Source of the DNA: Streptomyces griseocarneus
Lineage (GTDB): Bacteria; Actinomycetota; Actinomycetes; Streptomycetales; Streptomycetaceae
DNA: 63,282 bases
Direction of reading: 5' to 3'
NCBI RefSeq assembly: GCF_014655595.1
Contig: NZ_BNBL01000011.1
Span: forward strand, 208,755 to 272,036
The notes under the pieces were generated by a model. That model saw only the letters and a program-made list of their open reading frames with translations. It did not search any database and had not been told where the DNA came from. Below, piece by piece: positions 59,835 through 63,282 of the stretch. Each line of letters begins with the position of its first letter. Within the stretch, counting starts at the first letter, position 1. Both the position numbers and the translations under genes were made by a program.

Positions 59835-61049
59835 TCAACCAGCGGTCACCGCCCCGGCCTTGGGGGCCCGGCCGAAAAGGGTCACCAGCAGGGCGCCGAT
59901 CGCCAGCGCGCCGCCCAGCCACATCACCGACCCGGTCCCGAAGCCGTCGGCCACCCGGCCGCCCACCATGGCGCCCACGGCGATGGCCGCGTTGAAGACG
60001 CCGACGAACAGCGAGGTCGCACCCTCGCGCGCCTCCGGTGCGGCCGACGCCAGCCAGGTCTGCGTGCTCACCGACACTCCGCCGTACGAGACGCCCCAGA
60101 CCGTCAGCAGGAGCACGACACCCCAGGTGGACACCCCGAGCGTCGGCACCAGCAGCACCGACACCGCCAGCACCGCACTGATCACCACCAGCGTGCCCTT
60201 GGTGTTCCGCCCGGCCCGGGCACCGGCGAGGAAGTTGCCCGCGACACCGGCGACGCCGTAGATCAGCAGCAGCGTGCCGACGAGGCTCGCCCCGACGCCG
60301 GAAACGTCTTCCAGGACCGGGCGGACGTAGGTGTACGCGGCGAAGTGGCCGCACACCAGCAGGGCCACCACGGCGAGGCCCGTCGCCACCTCGGGCTTGC
60401 CGAACAGCCGTATCACGCCACCGAGTCCGACCGCCCGCCCGGCGGGCAGCGGCGGCAGCAGGACCGCCATCGCGACGGTCACCAGGAGCGCGAGCGCGGC
60501 GACGGCGACGAACGCCATGCGCCAGCCCGCCCATTCACCGATGTACGTGCCCGCGGGAACGCCGAGCACGGACGCCACCGCGATGCCGCTGAAGACCAGT
60601 GAGGTCGCGGGCCCGGCCCTGTCGGGCGGCACCAGGCGGCCGGCCAGGCCGCCGGCGAGCGACCACACGCCGCCCATCCCGATGCCGATCAGGACGCGCG
60701 CCACCATCATGACGGTGACGTCCGGCGACCACGCCGCGAGCAGGTCGGCGGCAGTCAGCAGGGCCATCAGGCAGCAGAGCACCAGCCGCCGGTCCAGCCC
60801 GCCCACCGCCGAGGTGAGCAGCGGAGCGGAGAGGGCCGCGACGATCCCGGTGACGGTGAGGGTCAGGCCGGCGGTGCCCTCGGTGACGTCGAGCGCGTCC
60901 CCGATCGGGGTGAGCAGGCCCACCGGGAGCATCTCCGACGTGACGACCGTGAAGGTCCCGGCCGCCACCGCCACGACGGCCGGCCACCCCCGCGCCGCCG
61001 GCTTCCCCCGGGCCGGGGCCTCGGGGGTCATGTGATCAACTTTTGCCAT
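59835..61049 (-). CDS. MFS efflux transporter, DHA1-like
   Basis: Protein of 404 residues with 12 predicted membrane segments. Early GTFTVVTSEMLPVGLLTPIG and RVLIGIGMGGVWSL are typical of the DHA1/AraJ-type drug and sugar exporters. It probably sits in the cytoplasmic membrane and exports a small molecule by proton antiport. I start at the ATG at 61049, behind GGGGG; ATG 61031 is possible. It is convergent with the P450 operon and divergent from a LysR regulator with a palindrome between them, so it is likely induced through that regulator, perhaps by the product of the A-PCP-reductase/P450 locus. Confidence 0.85.
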   Translation of the reverse strand: MAKVDHMTPEAPARGKPAARGWPAVVAVAAGTFTVVTSEMLPVGLLTPIGDALDVTEGTAGLTLTVTGIVAALSAPLLTSAVGGLDRRLVLCCLMALLTAADLLAAWSPDVTVMMVARVLIGIGMGGVWSLAGGLAGRLVPPDRAGPATSLVFSGIAVASVLGVPAGTYIGEWAGWRMAFVAVAALALLVTVAMAVLLPPLPAGRAVGLGGVIRLFGKPEVATGLAVVALLVCGHFAAYTYVRPVLEDVSGVGASLVGTLLLIYGVAGVAGNFLAGARAGRNTKGTLVVISAVLAVSVLLVPTLGVSTWGVVLLLTVWGVSYGGVSVSTQTWLASAAPEAREGATSLFVGVFNAAIAVGAMVGGRVADGFGTGSVMWLGGALAIGALLVTLFGRAPKAGAVTAG

Positions 61050-61093
61050 GCCCCCAGCCAACTCCGCCGTACCAGGGGGAACAATCGCGAAGT

Positions 61094-61111
61094 CCTCATG
61101 CGTCTATGAGG
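61094..61111. promoter_or_regulatory. Inverted repeat between LysR and MFS genes, probable operator
   Basis: CCTCAT (61094-61099) and ATGAGG (61106-61111) are perfect 6-bp arms around GCGTCT, in the middle of the 151-nt divergent gap. A site here can control both genes, as is usual for LysR regulators. Confidence 0.6.
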
Positions 61112-61200
61112 TGGACTAATCGATGCGGTGTCAGATGCCGGCGCCGCCCGGGGACGGGCCCGGGGGGGGCCGGCACGCGAGGGAACGGGGCGCGGGGACC

Positions 61201-62148
61201 ATGACGGCAGGCGAGGCCACGGGGCCCCGGACGGCGCCGGGAGGGGAGCGCGGACCGGCGAGCGGCCTGGAGATCCGCGAGCTGGAGTGCTTCCTGGCCC
61301 TCGCGGAGGAACTGCACTTCGGGCGCGCCGGGGAGCGGCTGTACGTCTCGCAGGGCCGGGTGAGCCAGCTCCTGCGCTCCCTGGAGAGCCGCATCGGCGG
61401 CCGCCTCGTGGACCGTACGAGCCGGCGCGTCCGGCTGACCCCCCTCGGCGAGGACTTCCTCGGCAGCCTGCGACCCGCCTACGAGGCGTTGCGCGCCACG
61501 GTCGAGGACGCCCGCATCGCCGCCCGCGGCGTCGCCGGCCGTCTGCGGGTCGGCTTCCAGGGCAGCGCCGACGACGCCTTCATGGCCGTCGTCAGCCTCT
61601 TCGCGGACCGCTACCCGGACTGCTCCACCGAGATCACCGAGGTGCCGCTCTCCGACCCGTTCGGGCCGCTGCACCGCGGCGAGGTCGACACCGCCGTCGT
61701 CCTGCTCCCGATGGCGGAGGAGGACCTCGTCCTCGGGCCGGTCTTCTCCCGCCAGCCGCAGCACCTGGCGGTCTCCCGGCGGCACGGCTTCGCCGGCCGT
61801 GCGCACCTGTCCGCGGAGGACCTCGCCGACGCCCCCCTCATCGGCGTCCGGAGCCCGGCGCCCGCCTACTGGCGCGAGGCCCAGGCGCCCAGCCGCACGC
61901 CGGCGGGCCGCCCCGTCCCGCCGGGCCCGATGGTGTCGACCCTCCAGGAAGGCCTCTCCCTCGTGGCGGCCGACCGCGGCGCGATGCTGCTGTGCCCCTC
62001 CACCGCTGAGTACCACCGCCGCCGCGGCGTCGCCTACGTCCCGGTCACCGGGCTGCCGGAGTCGGCGCTGGGACTGGTCTGGAACCGGGCACACGAGAAC
62101 GCGCGCATCCGGGCGTTCGCGGAGGCCGTGGGCGAGGCGCTGGCCTGA
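61201..62148 (+). CDS. LysR-family transcriptional regulator
   Basis: Protein of 315 residues. After a Gly/Pro-rich N-terminal extension of about 22 residues, the HTH (about 23-85) reads LECFLALAEELHFGRAGERL then QLLRSLESRIGGRLVDR, typical of LysR. The C-terminal part is the substrate-binding fold (GRLRVGFQGSADD, TAVVLLP). It is divergent from the MFS gene and likely controls it. The ATG at 61201 is the first with coding-like third positions downstream; the N-terminal tail may be shorter in reality. Confidence 0.87.
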   Translation: MTAGEATGPRTAPGGERGPASGLEIRELECFLALAEELHFGRAGERLYVSQGRVSQLLRSLESRIGGRLVDRTSRRVRLTPLGEDFLGSLRPAYEALRATVEDARIAARGVAGRLRVGFQGSADDAFMAVVSLFADRYPDCSTEITEVPLSDPFGPLHRGEVDTAVVLLPMAEEDLVLGPVFSRQPQHLAVSRRHGFAGRAHLSAEDLADAPLIGVRSPAPAYWREAQAPSRTPAGRPVPPGPMVSTLQEGLSLVAADRGAMLLCPSTAEYHRRRGVAYVPVTGLPESALGLVWNRAHENARIRAFAEAVGEALA

Positions 62149-62321
62149 ACCCCGCGGGCGCCTTCTCCGGCTACCTCGCGCTCCTGTCCGGGTGACCGGA
62201 TCGATCAGGATTCGAGAAGCGCGGATCACGGAGCCGCACCTACCGTGGAGCCCCGGGCCCGGCCACCGGCGTGTGCGCCGACCGACGGAGAAGGCGGCCC
62301 CGCCCAAGAGATGGAGTCACG

Positions 62322-63089
<768 letters not shown>

Positions 63090-63218
63090 GTTTCGCGCGC
63101 CTACTCCACACCCGAACAAGGACCCCAGCGTCGCATCGTCGACCGTCCTGGTTCACCCGGTTCCCCAGGAGGACAGGAGGGCGCGTGGGTGCCCGCCGCG
63201 CAGGTGTCGGCCCAGCTT

Positions 63219-63282
63219 AGACGGTGTCTTGATTGGTGGTAGTTCGTTGGGTCGAGCATGGGGATAGTTGAGCGGCTGGTGC
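63219..63282 (+). mobile_element. Left end of an IS5-like insertion sequence
   Basis: The tip begins near AGACGGTGTCT (63219-63229), where AGAC and GTCT are inverted, resembling ends of Streptomyces IS5-family elements, followed by a short A+T-richer leader. The transposase start lies inside and the element runs off the right edge. The exact end and target duplication cannot be defined without the other terminus. Confidence 0.55.
63258..63282 (+). CDS. IS5-family transposase, N-terminus only
   Basis: Eight codons, MGIVERLV, are visible before the window ends. This is the characteristic beginning of many Streptomyces IS5-type transposases, which usually continue PDELW. The call rests on that short match and on the terminal-repeat-like sequence just upstream. 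Confidence 0.5.

Noticed and set aside
61094..61111. Classic LysR T-N11-A box
   Set aside because: The palindrome is centred between bases and does not place T and A 12 bases apart symmetrically, so I list it only as an inverted repeat.

Overview
This window is high-GC actinomycete DNA, almost certainly Streptomyces: codon third positions are nearly all G/C, GTG starts and ATGA/TGATG overlaps are common, and the gene families are typical of the genus. The left two thirds (about 1-43,950) match, in module order, domain content and predicted substrates, the borrelidin polyketide cluster known from Streptomyces parvulus. I recognised this from the domain logic and gene order; no search was run.

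Minus strand, right to left (35,985 down to 109): borA1 (loading), borA2 (module 1: KS-AT-KR-ACP, malonyl), borA3 (modules 2 and 3: each KS-AT-DH-KR-ACP, malonyl then methylmalonyl), borA4 (module 4: KS-AT-KR-ACP, methylmalonyl, A-type KR), borA5 (module 5: KS-AT-DH-ER-KR-ACP, methylmalonyl), borA6 (module 6: KS-AT-KR-ACP-TE, malonyl), then the P450 borI. Six modules cannot build the known 18-membered nonaketide unless module 5 works three times, as established for borrelidin. BorI acts on the C12 methyl branch (from module 3) on the way to the nitrile. The aminotransferase partner and the resistant threonyl-tRNA synthetase are not in the window and would be expected beyond the left edge.

A low-GC divergent promoter region (35,986-36,656) separates the PKS from a tightly coupled plus-strand operon (36,657-43,921): a double class III CoA-transferase-like protein, a ThDP enzyme, an alpha/beta hydrolase, an enolase-superfamily protein and two SDRs. 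This set is placed to make or activate the unusual starter, trans-cyclopentane-1,2-dicarboxylic acid. The loading protein that accepts it is odd: its KS is a remnant with His for Cys, its AT has Cys for the nucleophilic Ser, and its ACP has Gly in place of the Asp before the phosphopantetheine Ser.

The right third (43,949-62,148) is mostly accessory chromosome: an NQO-like flavoprotein with a divergent XRE regulator, a MerR regulator facing a membrane exporter-like gene across a perfect nested palindrome, an AIG2/SGNH fusion, an M24 peptidase-fold protein, a small secreted protein, an alpha/beta hydrolase, a secreted intradiol dioxygenase and an AraC regulator. A second compact biosynthetic locus lies at 53,513-62,148: PNPOx-like protein, stand-alone A-PCP-reductase NRPS, two P450s with non-canonical I-helices, MFS exporter and LysR regulator. 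At the right edge a UvrA-like ABC gene is cut off after about 230 residues, followed by about 200 bp of unrecognised DNA and the start of an IS5-like insertion sequence. I saw no tRNA, rRNA or CRISPR array.
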